This document shows positions 51,469-62,047 of a DNA stretch of 64,000 nt, piece by piece. Under the pieces are notes generated by a model. That model searched no databases. It was not told the DNA's origin and was given only the letters and a program-made list of their open reading frames with translations. Both the position numbers and the translations under genes were made by a program. Origin of the DNA: Sacculina carcini. Lineage: Eukaryota; Arthropoda; Thecostraca; Sacculinidae. Every line of letters starts with the position of its first letter. The stretch's first letter is position 1. The stretch lies in NCBI GenBank assembly GCA_916048095.2, contig OU696574.1, positions 1,377,501 to 1,441,500 of the forward strand. Direction: 5' to 3'.

Positions 51469-53801
51469 TCAAGTATCAGCAGGCTGGTTGGTCATCTGCG
51501 ATGCAGTGGTGTCCGCCTCTCCTTTCTGCTTGGGCTGATCGTCACTGATACACACCCACGGCATGTGTTGACGAACCGCGGCGCGGAACTTGGGGTGCGA
51601 CAGCGCGTACACCAGAGGGTTGTACGTGCTGACTGTTTTGGCGAAGAGCGCGGGCAGGGCCGAAACCAGAGGAGTCACTAGCATCTCATATCCGGAAATT
51701 CCGAGAAACACGACGATCGCATACGGAGTCCAGCAGCTGACCCAGATCATGACGTTGGTCAGGGCCACCTTGGCGATGCGAATTTCTGCAGATTGTTTAT
51801 CCTGGTCGGCGTTGCTTCTCAATGAAGTCACGTTCATCTTTTTGGCCTGCTCCTTCAGTGCTTTCTCGTGCGCAAACACAGCACCCACAATGTGATAGTA
51901 GAAGAACACTATGCATAGCACAGGGAGCAGAAAGAAAAACACAATACAACAGTAAATATACACTCGGTTTACGACCGATTTATCGAGATAGTCAAACGTG
52001 CAGGAGTCGAGGATTCCTTCGGGCACGTACGCTCCGATACCGAAAAACGGCAACAGAGTGAAGCCCATTGTGTAAAGCCAAATGAACAGAATGGTCACTG
52101 CTGCTTTTCCAGCACCGAACGGCGCTGCGTTGAACGACTGCACGATGACTCGATAGCGATCCCAGCTGATGGCCACCAGTGTGAGAATGGCACTGAGACC
52201 AGCCACGGCGCCAAAAAATCCGTTCAGCTCGCAAATACGAGGACCAAGCTGCCATGATCCACCCGAGAAGGCGTTGTACATGAAAGGAGGATGGTTGGTC
52301 ATGGTCATGATGAAGTCGGACAGCGCCAGGTTCATTACAAGCGTGTTGGACGGAGTTCGAAGACTTTTTTCCTTTAGAAACACGTATATCGCGGTGAAGT
52401 TGCCGAAAATCCCGATAACAACTGTTAAAAAACACATAGAAACACGCTCAAGATACGAGAAATCCCACTACTTATATGCAACTCACAAAAGAAAATAAAA
52501 TTCCTCAATAGAATTAATCGGTTGGTTTTTAGAATCTTTCTTTATATTTAATAAATATTTTCAGAAGAGTTATTTTTTTGTTGCATGCCTAGTAGTGGTC
52601 GTCTTTATCTGATTCGAGCCAAACTTGATTTTCCACATCAGCGCTGATAAATACAATGAATTCAGTTGTTCAACTAAATTGAGTATCAAAAAGTCACTAG
52701 AGATTAAAATAAAAGAATTTGGATTGATAAAAACACACACATTTGTCCTGTTCCGTTCAAACTTTAATTCCCCACTTAACAACCCCTCCATTACCTATCA
52801 GTGGGGAATTTCCCTCACACAGACCACTGCACCGGAGTATGGGACGACATCTGAAGACCAGGAACATGTATTGTGACTACGGAGCTACGTTTTGGAGCCT
52901 GAGCTAGCAATGGCGGTGCCAAGGAGAGGTCTTGGGGGGCTGGAGCCCCTAAAATCCCCCCTAAGCCCCCCAAAAATCATGATTATGGACATTAAAATTT
53001 CTTACCACTGTAAATGAAACCCTATAATTATGGTTCAAGTTCGAGGAATCAATCAGTGTGCCCCAGTTCCATATTATGTAGTCAGTGTTCGAGTGTAGCT
53101 CTTCATTCTTCACCAAGCCTCCTCAACTTTTTCCTTAGCCCCCCATCGGATAAATCCTGGCGCCGCCACTGTGTGCTGGTGTGCTTGCACTTACAGAGAA
53201 CCACATAAATCATGCCCAAAATATAGTGCCACAGCGGACTGACTGGTGCGAAATTGTTCCAGTGTTTGGGAATCATATCCTGCATGTCGGCCGGAGCCGT
53301 ATCCGGAACACGGGCGTCCGGATCAAACATCCAACCAAACTGGTCATTGGTGATGCCCGATGAGAGAGGCTGATGGAAATGTAAGCAAACATCAAGTCGT
53401 ATCATTTGTATCTGTCACTTGTTTTTTTCAGTCATTTTCTACAGTACAAATAATTTTGAAAGCAATAACGCTTCATGCTTTTCAATCACAGAGAAACGTT
53501 TTTCTAACCACGAACTTAGAGTAAAGAGGGCATTTACAGGTCGGTACAAAAACAATTTTTACAAAGTCGCTTCTGTTTGCAACCAGAAACAGATCACAGG
53601 AAGAATGACCCAATGACACAAGGTAGACCACGTACAATACCATACACCGATAAGAAAAACATACAAACCTACACACTCGCAACTTCACACGAAACAAAAC
53701 TAAATCCTTAGCAATTACTGTGATGACATTGAATTTCACTTAGATTGATTTTCTATAATTTGTCATGAATAAATACAGCATATTGCACTCACAAAAGCCA
53801 T
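51469..53801 (-). CDS. Gq-type (rhabdomeric) opsin 2, convergent paralog of opsin 1
   Basis: Exons in gene order: 53801-53793 (MAF), 53369-53195, 52421-51469; exon lengths 9, 175 and 953 nt are identical to opsin 1, as is the 378-residue length. Exon 2 encodes almost the same peptide as opsin 1 (differences in YILGMIYVVL). Retained features: GNFTAIYVF in TM1, WDRYRV, VPEGILDSC with the counterion Glu, CWTPYA, the retinal Lys in FAKTVSTYNPLVY, and HPK. It differs from opsin 1 at the Tyr113-equivalent site (CELNGFF, Asn), in extracellular loop 2, and in the C-terminal tail. The tail-to-tail arrangement with the same introns shows an inverted local duplication. Family role as for opsin 1; spectral class is not decided. 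Confidence 0.9.
52625..52815. mobile_element. Repeat family E, copy 2
   Basis: Aligns by eye with 25180-25385 (CAGCGCTGATAAATAC, TTGATAAAAACACACACA, GTGGGGAATTTCCC). It lies in the opsin 2 intron. Confidence 0.5.
52908..53171 (+). mobile_element. MITE family H2, copy 4
   Basis: Left end CAATGGCGGTGCCAAGG, right end CCTGGCGCCGCCACTG, interior as in the other H2 copies. It ends 23 nt inside the opsin 2 intron that follows the 175-nt exon. Confidence 0.75.
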
Positions 53802-53897
53802 GATTCCCCCCTCCTGTGTGTGCAGCACAGGTTAAACAAAGTTGCACACGGCAACAACAGACAGGTGCAAATAGAGCCCACCTACTCGCTCAGCCTG

Positions 53898-53927
53898 TAT
53901 TTATGTCCTGCGCTGTCAATGAGATTA
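53898..53927 (-). promoter_or_regulatory. Candidate opsin 2 core promoter: TAATCT site plus TATA-like box
   Basis: On the minus strand TAATCTCATT (53927-53918) precedes ATAAATA (53904-53898), about 97 bp upstream of the opsin 2 ATG, in the same order as TAATCCCATC then TATAAAA at opsin 1. Confidence 0.5.
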
Positions 53928-54234
53928 CTAGTCTTACAGGTCTTCAGTGAATGCCGAGTTGAGGGAGGGAAGAGACAGGAACCGTGCAATTCAACACAAG
54001 CAGAGAAGCGATGAAGCCCCACACAGTCGTAATGTATGTGACCACGCTGCTCCAGCCTGTTAGCCTGTGTTGGGTGACGTGATATATGCTGGTACACAAC
54101 CGAACACGAACGGAGTATTCGGACAAAAACCACAACAAGCTAAGCAAGCTAACCACAAACACACGCACGAATCTCATACTCAGAAATAAGGTAGAAATGT
54201 CAGCGATATGAGGTCCGTGTGGTCCATGACCGTA

Positions 54235-54556
54235 TGGTTAAAGGTTAAAGGCTTCAAGTGACAGCTGCTACACCGGACGAAACCGAAGCTTATGAACACA
54301 CAGGTGTGTCCCGTGCAGCTCGCTGCCACCGCAGAACCGACCCTCTCCACGTTATGGCGCCACAAGGACGGAAGACGTATTGGAGAGAACCACCTCCCCA
54401 GAATGCATGACACAACACATGACTGATATCTGGTACCATAATTTACTGCTGAGGCTGTTGGATAATAGAATTCGTCCAAAGAAATTCTCTGTCGGGTTTC
54501 GAACCACGGACTACCCGCTTCTGAGGCCAGTGCGCTACCACTACACCACGAAGTCC
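54235..54556 (-). mobile_element. tRNA-derived SINE, copy 2
   Basis: The minus strand starts GGACTTCGTGGTGTAGTGGT with B box GGTTCGAAACC, then the same body as copies 1 and 3. It has a short deletion after the tRNA-like head. Confidence 0.8.
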
Positions 54557-55317
54557 AACAACTTCATCGTGTTCAATATACACCGACGCAGCGACCATGA
54601 ATGCACCACGCAGCGAGTGTCCATAATACTGAGTGCAGAAAACTTAGATTATGTTAGGTTAGTCTAGGCAGGCTTAGGATGGGTTAGAAAGGTACAAGTG
54701 ATGTGTTTTGCTAAGAAATCGGTGATACACACAATTAATACACAATATGTCACATATCTGCTAATACGATGCCGAAAACAGAACAATTGTGTGTTTGTGT
54801 GTGTCCGATTACTGTAGACCCAAAATGCAATTACAATGCTTGACAAATTACTGAATTACAACCTAGCATAGCTGTTTGTGAGACACAACTGCACCAAAAA
54901 CAACACCAAAAATATTAGCGTCAGCATCAAAATGACAGGCAAAATAAAAAATGCATTATATAGTTAATAGCGTGGAAATAGCATAACTTGAAGAACGTAT
55001 TACAAAACAGCTTCGTCTGTTCAGTTATTTTGAAATCACACAACTTACCTCTACGTTACTCATACATTTGACAACCATTTATACAATTAACACAGCCAAG
55101 CTAATTATGACCAAACTGAGACTGAAAATTAACAATTATTCGTAGAGGCATCGCCATGCCTTTGGTTCCAGCTCAGCGGAAAACACACACACGCACACAC
55201 ATACACACACAACGCAAAGACGAAATGTATTTGAATCCAAATGAGCCACAAACCCAAAAAAGACGCAAATAATGAACAAACAAAGACACACACACATACA
55301 CACATATATTGTCAATT
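54557..55317. other. Gap between opsin 2 upstream DNA and the TRMT112 3' end
   Basis: AT-rich DNA with a few CA tracts (about 55182-55212, 55286-55306) and no recognised gene. Confidence 0.4.
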
Positions 55318-57042
55318 TTACACCTCATCTTCGTTCACGAGCATGTTGGGAATTCCGTTTTGAACAGGAAACTTGCGACCTGTTTCCGGACACACCAAAT
55401 CGCCTTCCAACAATTCAACCTTAACACACACACACACACACACACATCAATTCATACATTGGAAAAAACAGTGAGTACACATGTATGTATGTATATGTGT
55501 ATGTGCATGTGTGTGTGTATATATATGTGTGTATGTGAAATGACCTCCAAAAGTAGATGGTGAGCCTTCTTCAAGAATTCCTCATTCTCCTCATAATTCT
55601 GTTCGACAACAGCAGGAATATTGTCTTTCACTCCCACCTGACACACATACACACACATAAAGTATAGTATAGTATAGTGTTGATATAGTGTTAGTATGGT
55701 ATATAGTATAGTATCAGTATAGTGTTAGTATGGTGTGTTTGTGTGTGTGTGTCTGAGTGCGTGTGTGGGGTTTATAAGTGTATTTTTATTTCATATTGTG
55801 CAGTTTATTTATGCTATGTTTTGCACAGAATAGCCAATTAATTGGAGTGCAATAAATGCCAATGAATGAATGAATGAATGAATGAACATACACATACACA
55901 TACACGCATACACACATATATCATTAGTAGCTGATTTGGTGAAGTTTAGTTTCTGAGTTGACCGACACACGCACATACACTATTTGGTCCTGTCTGCATT
56001 TCTACTTATACAACGCTGATTCGCTGAGAAGTCACGTGTATATGCTTACCTGAGCCTGGTGTGTATTAGTGTATTTGTGTGTGTGTGGTTGTGTGTGTGT
56101 TTAATGTGCGTGTAAGTGGGTGTATGTGGTCGTTTGTGTAACGTGTGTATTCAGCGTATTTGAGACTTAATGTACGAATTTGGCTTTATTAATGTTTGAT
56201 AAATTAAATAAAGATTAAATGTGTCAGTGTCAATGTGTGTGCATTTGTGTCATTGCATACTACTATGTCAGTGTGTCAATGTGTCTTAATGTGTCAATAT
56301 GTCATTGTGCCAATGTGTCAGTGTCTTAATGTGTTAATGTGTTAATGTCTCAATGTGTCAATATGTCAGTGTGTTAATGTGTCAGTGTGTCAATATGTCA
56401 TTGTGCCAATGTGTCAGTGTCTTAATGTGTTAATGTCTTAATGTGTCAACATGTCAATGTGTCAGTGTGTTAATGTGTCAGTGTGTCAATGTGTCAATGT
56501 CTTAATGTGTCAATGTGTCAATATGTCAGTGTGTTAATGTCTTAATGTGTCAATATGTCATTGTGCCAATGTGTCAGTGTGTTAATGTCTTAATGTGTCA
56601 ATATGTCAATGTGTCAGTGTCTTAATGTGTTAATGTGTTAATGTCTCAATGTCTTAATGTGTCAATATGTCAACGTGTCAATATGTCATTGTGCCAATAT
56701 GTCAGTGTTTTAATGTCTTCATGTGTCAATGTGTCAGTGTGTCAGTGTCAATATGTCAGTGTGTTAATGTCTTCATGTGTCAATGTGTCAGTGTGTCAAT
56801 GTGTCAGTGTGTCAATGTGTCAGTGTGTTAATGTCTTAATGTGTCAGTGTGTCAGTGTGACATTGTGTCAGTGTGACATTGTGTCAGTGTATGGGATGAC
56901 ACAATCGCCTGGCCGTACCTGTTCGGCGGCCTTGGTCAGGGCGTTCCAGTCGACCTTTGGAATAATGCGAGCTATAAACTCCGAATTATAGTCGACCTGC
57001 TCAATTTTCACGTGTCCCGACTGTAGCCCACACACACACACG

Positions 57043-57073
<31 letters not shown>

Positions 57074-58300
57074 ACACACACAAACACACATTACATTACA
57101 TTAGGTAGATATTTATATAGCGCCCTACACCTAGAAGGTCTCTAGGGCGCTGCACACACACCCACACAGGCACACACACAGAAACACACACACATAAAGT
57201 GAAAGGTAAAGAAAGAAGAGAGATAATTTACACCTTATAATCATCACTAATATAGACAATGTTCTCTAGAGTATAATACGATTTTACAATGAAAATTTGG
57301 TGTGTTTTTTGAAAACAGGGATAGAATTGATAGAACGTAGTGTTGGGGAGAGCTGATTGTAAATACGGGGTCCTAAGATAGAGAGACAACGATTATAGTG
57401 AGTATGTCTAGAAGGAAAAGCAGGTTCCAGTAATAGACGAGAATCATCAGTTGACACACACACACACACACACATACATTATTGTTACACGCTCTCTCTC
57501 TGTGTCTGTATGTCTTTATTTATGTGTGAGTATTTAAGCCAGTGGTTTTCAACTCTTTTTATTTAACTTGGCATCGAACTAAAATGTTTGCACAAATCAA
57601 ACATTGCAGCCCAAGCCTAAATAAAGATACGCGTATTGTTGTTTATCAATATTCAAATTTAGTAATGGTCTGATTCGGTCCAATCAGGATTCTAATTTGA
57701 TAATGATCCGATCAGAATCCTAGATTATACAATTCTTATATATTTTAGTGGTAAATAGTTATCTTGCACGAACTGCTAGCGACCAAATACCAAATTAGCA
57801 TAATAGCAATACCAAATACCAAATAGCAAATGAGCAAACGTTTGGGAGCACTGATTCAGACGACTACGCCTAGCTAGGCGTATTAATTCATATTTAGGCG
57901 GAGAAACTATAACCTACTAGTATTTTAACACCGACTTCCAACCAAACCAAAATTGCACAGAGTGCAATTTTGGGAGGAGCTGAATTAATTTGGGGGGACT
58001 GAATATTGGGGGGCGATCAGTAATGTACTTGCATCATTATGCAACATCTTTGCGATAATGATTATATCAACAAATTATACAGAAAAATAGTTTTTCTTGA
58101 TCTCTTTTAGTGAATCTCTTGGTTATGAGCAGTTGATGGAAACATTTGGGGAAGGGAGATTTCAGCCCCCTGATGCGCCAGTGTTGTTGAGAAGAGTGAC
58201 GGCTGAAACTCACCGAGGTCGGACAGATTTTGAGCGGATATCCGGTGACAACATTCTTGAGACACTTGGAAGTGAGCATATTGTGAGTGAGCAGCTTCAT
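55318..58300 (-). CDS. TRMT112: TRMT112, methyltransferase activator subunit
   Basis: Four exons in gene order: 58300-58214, 57020-56919, 55637-55545, 55419-55318; all introns in phase 0, 127 residues (human 125). The start [12 protein letters not shown], the middle [14 protein letters not shown], then [17 protein letters not shown] and the end [20 protein letters not shown] match the family along its whole length. Family role: a small zinc-binding-fold partner that stabilises several methyltransferases acting on tRNA, rRNA and the release factor eRF1 (ALKBH8, TRMT11, BUD23/WBSCR22, HEMK2). The C-terminal CPETGR motif is kept. All three acceptors follow TG tracts. Intron 1 carries a LINE fragment and an H1 MITE. 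Confidence 0.95.
56225..56895 (+). repeat. Degenerate AATGTGTC minisatellite
   Basis: About 670 bp of 8-bp units (AATGTGTC, AGTGTGTC, AATATGTC, AATGTCTT) in the TRMT112 intron between exons 2 and 3, reaching to within 25 bp of exon 2. Confidence 0.9.
57087..57456 (-). mobile_element. Truncated copy of the 15.6-kb LINE family
   Basis: (ATTAC)n then TTTATATAGCGCCCTACACC, followed by the minus-strand C-terminal peptide [18 protein letters not shown] and [15 protein letters not shown], closely matching the intact reverse transcriptase at 15747-17087. It is sense-oriented in TRMT112 intron 1 and ends at (CA)n. Confidence 0.8.
57955..58182. mobile_element. MITE family H1, copy C (end-degraded)
   Basis: Shares with copies A and B the core from GAGTGCAATTTTGGGAGG through the GATGGAAACATTTGGGG region. 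The left terminus is degraded; the right end CCAGTG lies about 31 nt inside TRMT112 intron 1. Confidence 0.6.
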
Positions 58301-58466
58301 GATGTTGTTGCCGGCGTCTTCAGTGATCTGGCATCATCATCATCATCATCAAACATCATCAACCCGCTGAACCGAGCCAAAGTAAAAAAATTTCAACAAC
58401 TTCGCCTATAAATGTCCGTACAGAACACACCCCTACTCCCCACACACACACACACACGCATATACT

Positions 58467-58798
58467 GAAGGTTAAAGGCCTCAAGTGACAGCTGCTACAC
58501 GGGAAGAAGCCGAAGCTTATGAACACACACAGGTGTGTCCCGTGCAGCTCGCTGTCACCGCAGAACCGACCCTCTCCACGCTATGGCGCCACAAGGACGT
58601 AAGACGTATTAGAGAGAACCACCTCCCCAGAATGCATGGCACAACACATTACTGATATCTGGTACCATCGTTTACTGCTGGGTGGACAGGGGCTGTGGGA
58701 TTATAGAATTCACCCAATAAAATTCTCCTCCGCCGGGATTCGAACCACGGACCTCCCGCTTGTGAGGCGGGTGTGATAATACTACACCACCGAGTCCA
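58467..58798 (-). mobile_element. tRNA-derived SINE, copy 3
   Basis: The minus strand starts GGACTCGGTGGTGTAGTATT, with CCTCACAAGCGGG in the anticodon arm and B box GGTTCGAATCC, then the shared body ending GGCCTTTAACCTTC. The A box carries a change (TATTATCAC) compared with copy 1. Confidence 0.85.
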
Positions 58799-59214
58799 TA
58801 AGTACTGCGTGATTAACTAAGGAAACCCCATATTAAACATGCACATGTCGAACAACATATTTTCAACGAGCCAGCTGGGAAAATCACGACAGAAAACTTG
58901 AAATTGAGGCAGACATAGAAGGCAAGATATACATGCATGAACGCAAACGTGCTAAACTCCTCCACAATCACGTAATAACATTTAATTGCTCTGGACAACG
59001 CCACGTAAACAAAATAAAACACAATAAATAGCTATAACAATGTATTCTTCACATCAGCACTGAACAAAACAAACACAGACACCGCTATATTGAAATAATA
59101 AACTGACTCCAACGAATCTTCTGTTGTTTGTTTTGTGTTGATAAATAACCAGTAATCACCTACTCACATAACTGGCAAGACAGAGTGTTGGAGGCGGCGA
59201 GAGAGAGAGAGAGA
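58799..59214. other. Gap 3' of KICS2
   Basis: AT-rich unique DNA, a (GA)n tract at about 59199-59214 abutting the stop codon, no gene recognised. It should hold the KICS2 3' UTR. Confidence 0.4.
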
Positions 59215-60918
59215 CTACTTGAGCGCAGTGGGCAGTTGCTGAAACGTTCGCACACAACACACCATAGCTGCCACGTCATAGAGGGCGCTGTGTATCGCTG
59301 CGTCATTTTCGCCGCGACACCCCTCGGCCACAAACACAACGGCCAATCGTCCGCCGACCGGCATCTGAAAATAGCAGCGGTCGCACGGCACGCTACAGTG
59401 ACGATAAGTCACTAAGCCACCGCCGCTCGCCTGCCGTCGCATGTCCTCCAGTTGGCACGACAACTGACACCAATGACGCGCCACCATTCGCCGCAATGCG
59501 TCACTTTCGTCGACAACATCAGCAGCGCCACCGCCACCAACGCCTCCAGCTACTCCTTCCGTCCGAGCCACACCGACCAGAAGACGACACGAACCGCCCG
59601 ACACGTCACCGTCGCAATCCACAGCCGAAGGACCGCCGCTGCCGCCGCATTCCGGCGAGTCGCCGTGTGGCTGTCGCCGCATACTACACGGGCACCGGTA
59701 TCCTTGGCTCACATAGACGCGCGCAACTGCAGCAGCAGCGCCGGTCGTCATGGCCGCTTCCTCGCACGCTGCGTCGTCCTGCTCTTGATCGTGGCAGTGC
59801 GAGTCGACCGCGTGCAAGCAGCGTCGCCGCACATCATGAGCCACCACGGCCGCCAGCCACAAATCGTGCCGCCGCCGACAACCAACCAGCTTGTCGTAGA
59901 GCACATCCAGCGTGGCCGGCGGCTCTAGCAGCTCCTGCGACGCAGGATAGCTGACGGCGGCGGCGGCGGCGGCGGCGGCGGATGTGATCTCGGCAGTCGA
60001 GGAAGATTCAACGACGACCGACGCAGCGGCAGAATCGACGCACGACGAATGACAGCCAGACAGCGCAGGCCCAGCTGCTAAGTGCGGCGGCGACGACGAC
60101 GACGGCATGTTGTCCAGCTGCCGGCGCAACACAGGCCGCCAGCACAGAGAGAACGCCTCGATCAGCGCCGTGTGCAGTCGTCGCAGCCACACTGTGAGTG
60201 CCGGCGGCGGCGGCTGTTGCTGCACGCGCAGAAATAGCAGCCGCCGCGGCTCGGCAGGTCGTCGGCTGAGCTGCACGCTGGCCTCGAGCAGCTGCAGCTG
60301 GCTGTCAGCCGCGTCCAGCTGCCACAGACAGTCGGTGAAGCGCGCGCGCAGCAGTTGCTCGTGCGCGCCACACAGCGCGTGCAAGCCGGCCGCCTCGCGA
60401 CTCAGCAGCCGCCACAGAGGCGCGGCGCCGCCAGTGTTGTTGTCGGAGCACGAGCGAGAGAGACAGTCGAGGCAGGTGATCTGTTGCGCGACTGACGCGG
60501 GCAGTGCAGCGTCGGCCGGTAGTGATTGCGCGCCGTACTGACTCAGCCGTTCGTAGGCGTCGATCAGCCGCAGCCGCACAGCAGCAAGTTCAACTAACTG
60601 GCCAAATGCGGCGTGCAGTGGCGCGTGTTGCTGATGTTGACGCAGCAAGCGGCAGCAATCGTCGTGAATGGCGTCGAAACACGTGCGCGCCGACGTGTCT
60701 TTGCGCAAAAAACTCTTGTGTGCAAATAGCGCCAGGCTGGTGTATTGTTTCTCTGCAAGCAACAGCTGCGTGCACACGCCCACCAGCTTGGCCCAGCCTG
60801 ACTGTGTTCGGCAGGCGTCACGCTCGCGATCCAGCAAGTCGCGCGCCTTCTCGTACATGAAGTGCTCGAGCAGCTCGCACAAATTCTGCAGAAACGCCTC
60901 GGTTTCTTCGTCGCCCAT
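59215..60918 (-). CDS. KICS2: KICSTOR subunit KICS2 (C12orf66) homolog
   Basis: Single exon, 567 residues, longer than human (about 445). The N-terminal 100 residues align by eye with human KICS2: FLQNLCELLEHFMYEKARD, LLLAEKQYTSLALFAHKSF, RKDTSARTCFDAIHDD. The middle has PPPALTVWLRRLHTALIEAF, equivalent to the human helix before the C-terminal domain, and the end CYFQMPVGGRLAVVFVAE with VRTFQQLPTAL matches the human C-terminus. Family role: with KPTN, ITFG2 and SZT2, KICS2 tethers GATOR1 to lysosomes so that amino-acid shortage inhibits mTORC1. Extra length comes from Ala/Ser/Gly-rich insertions (an A8 run at about residues 319-326). The coding region is much more GC-rich than its surroundings, like the ATF6 last exon. 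The start is the first ATG of the conserved frame. Confidence 0.8.
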   Translation of the reverse strand: MGDEETEAFLQNLCELLEHFMYEKARDLLDRERDACRTQSGWAKLVGVCTQLLLAEKQYTSLALFAHKSFLRKDTSARTCFDAIHDDCCRLLRQHQQHAPLHAAFGQLVELAAVRLRLIDAYERLSQYGAQSLPADAALPASVAQQITCLDCLSRSCSDNNTGGAAPLWRLLSREAAGLHALCGAHEQLLRARFTDCLWQLDAADSQLQLLEASVQLSRRPAEPRRLLFLRVQQQPPPPALTVWLRRLHTALIEAFSLCWRPVLRRQLDNMPSSSSPPHLAAGPALSGCHSSCVDSAAASVVVESSSTAEITSAAAAAAAAVSYPASQELLEPPATLDVLYDKLVGCRRRHDLWLAAVVAHDVRRRCLHAVDSHCHDQEQDDAACEEAAMTTGAAAAVARVYVSQGYRCPCSMRRQPHGDSPECGGSGGPSAVDCDGDVSGGSCRLLVGVARTEGVAGGVGGGGAADVVDESDALRRMVARHWCQLSCQLEDMRRQASGGGLVTYRHCSVPCDRCYFQMPVGGRLAVVFVAEGCRGENDAAIHSALYDVAAMVCCVRTFQQLPTALK

Positions 60919-62047
60919 TATTGGACGGAATTAGCAGTCAAGGGTCTGTGTTTGCCGCTTCATTTCATATTGCACAGCAATTGAACGAATATGAATGATA
61001 GGTGCAACCGATATGGTGCACTATTAACGTCACTTAAATATCGCACTAGCAGGCATTGATAATCACTAATCTCAGGGTAACAAGCGACCTAAGGCAAGGC
61101 ACATGACATATGTTGCAACTCACTACAATGACTTGGTGAACAACAAAATAAGACACGCGAAAATACACGTGGAGCAGAAAACATTGAAAAAATAAAACAC
61201 ACGAGCAGAGGTGCAAGGATAAATAAGGCCACATTGGACTCCTCTATCTATGGACTGTTCCTTGCCTCACGTATTTTCTTGTCAAATATATAAGTAACAC
61301 ATGAGCACCCATGAAAACTCACCGAAAACACCTACACCTGACAGAATTATGTCAACAAGGTCCAATAACCCACACCACGATGCTTGACAATGAAATGGAT
61401 TCAATATGTCAATAATGTCACACCAGGAATTAAATATTTGTCTTTGAGTCAAATTTTGCAACCACAACACCAAATCTATTTTAAGAAGGCAAACTCACAA
61501 TGTTCTTGGTAAATTACGTAAAAAGAAATGGATTCTTACAACCCTACATTTGGGATACTTTATATGAAAATTTGAAATACTGATATGTTAATGATATTGG
61601 AATTACTTGAATGCCAGATAATGAATTCAGTATATTTTGCAAATAGGTCCTTCACGCAAGGAATCCGCCCTTCCCATCCATATTGCACGTAGCACGTCAG
61701 TTTTAATTCACTTCAAATTATTTGCCTAAACTCAGCTGCTAACACAGAGCTCTGGAAACATTGAACGGTTTCACCTATATTGGTTTCAATCTTCCAAAAA
61801 AAAATCACTCAGCAATAAACATCAAACAAAATGGCTTTTCATAGCGTCATTATTATCCACTAGACATGAGTGGTGTACTTGCAGACAAAACCGGCGCAAT
61901 ACAGTGACAATATTCGCCCAAGATCAAATTGTGGGCACACATACACACATAACAGTCATTCAAAATGCATCAGTCATACAGAGCAAAATCATGGCTGCAA
62001 ATGGACGACGAGCAAACAACAGAAACGTGTCTAAGAAAGAATCGAAA
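60919..62047. other. Gap between KICS2 and SART1
   Basis: AT-rich unique DNA with no microsatellite longer than about 12 bp. It should contain the KICS2 promoter (right of 60918) and the SART1 3' UTR. No motif could be assigned. Confidence 0.4.

Noticed and set aside
45302..53801. Insect UV-type opsins
   Set aside because: The FDYL loop resembles UV opsins, but TM2 has Thr-Asn rather than the UV-tuning Lys, and the NPLVY in TM7 is unlike insect UV opsins; spectral class left open.
59452..60934. Several plus-strand Arg/Ala/Ser-rich open frames
   Set aside because: Antisense to the GC-rich KICS2 coding exon; no start context or similarity.
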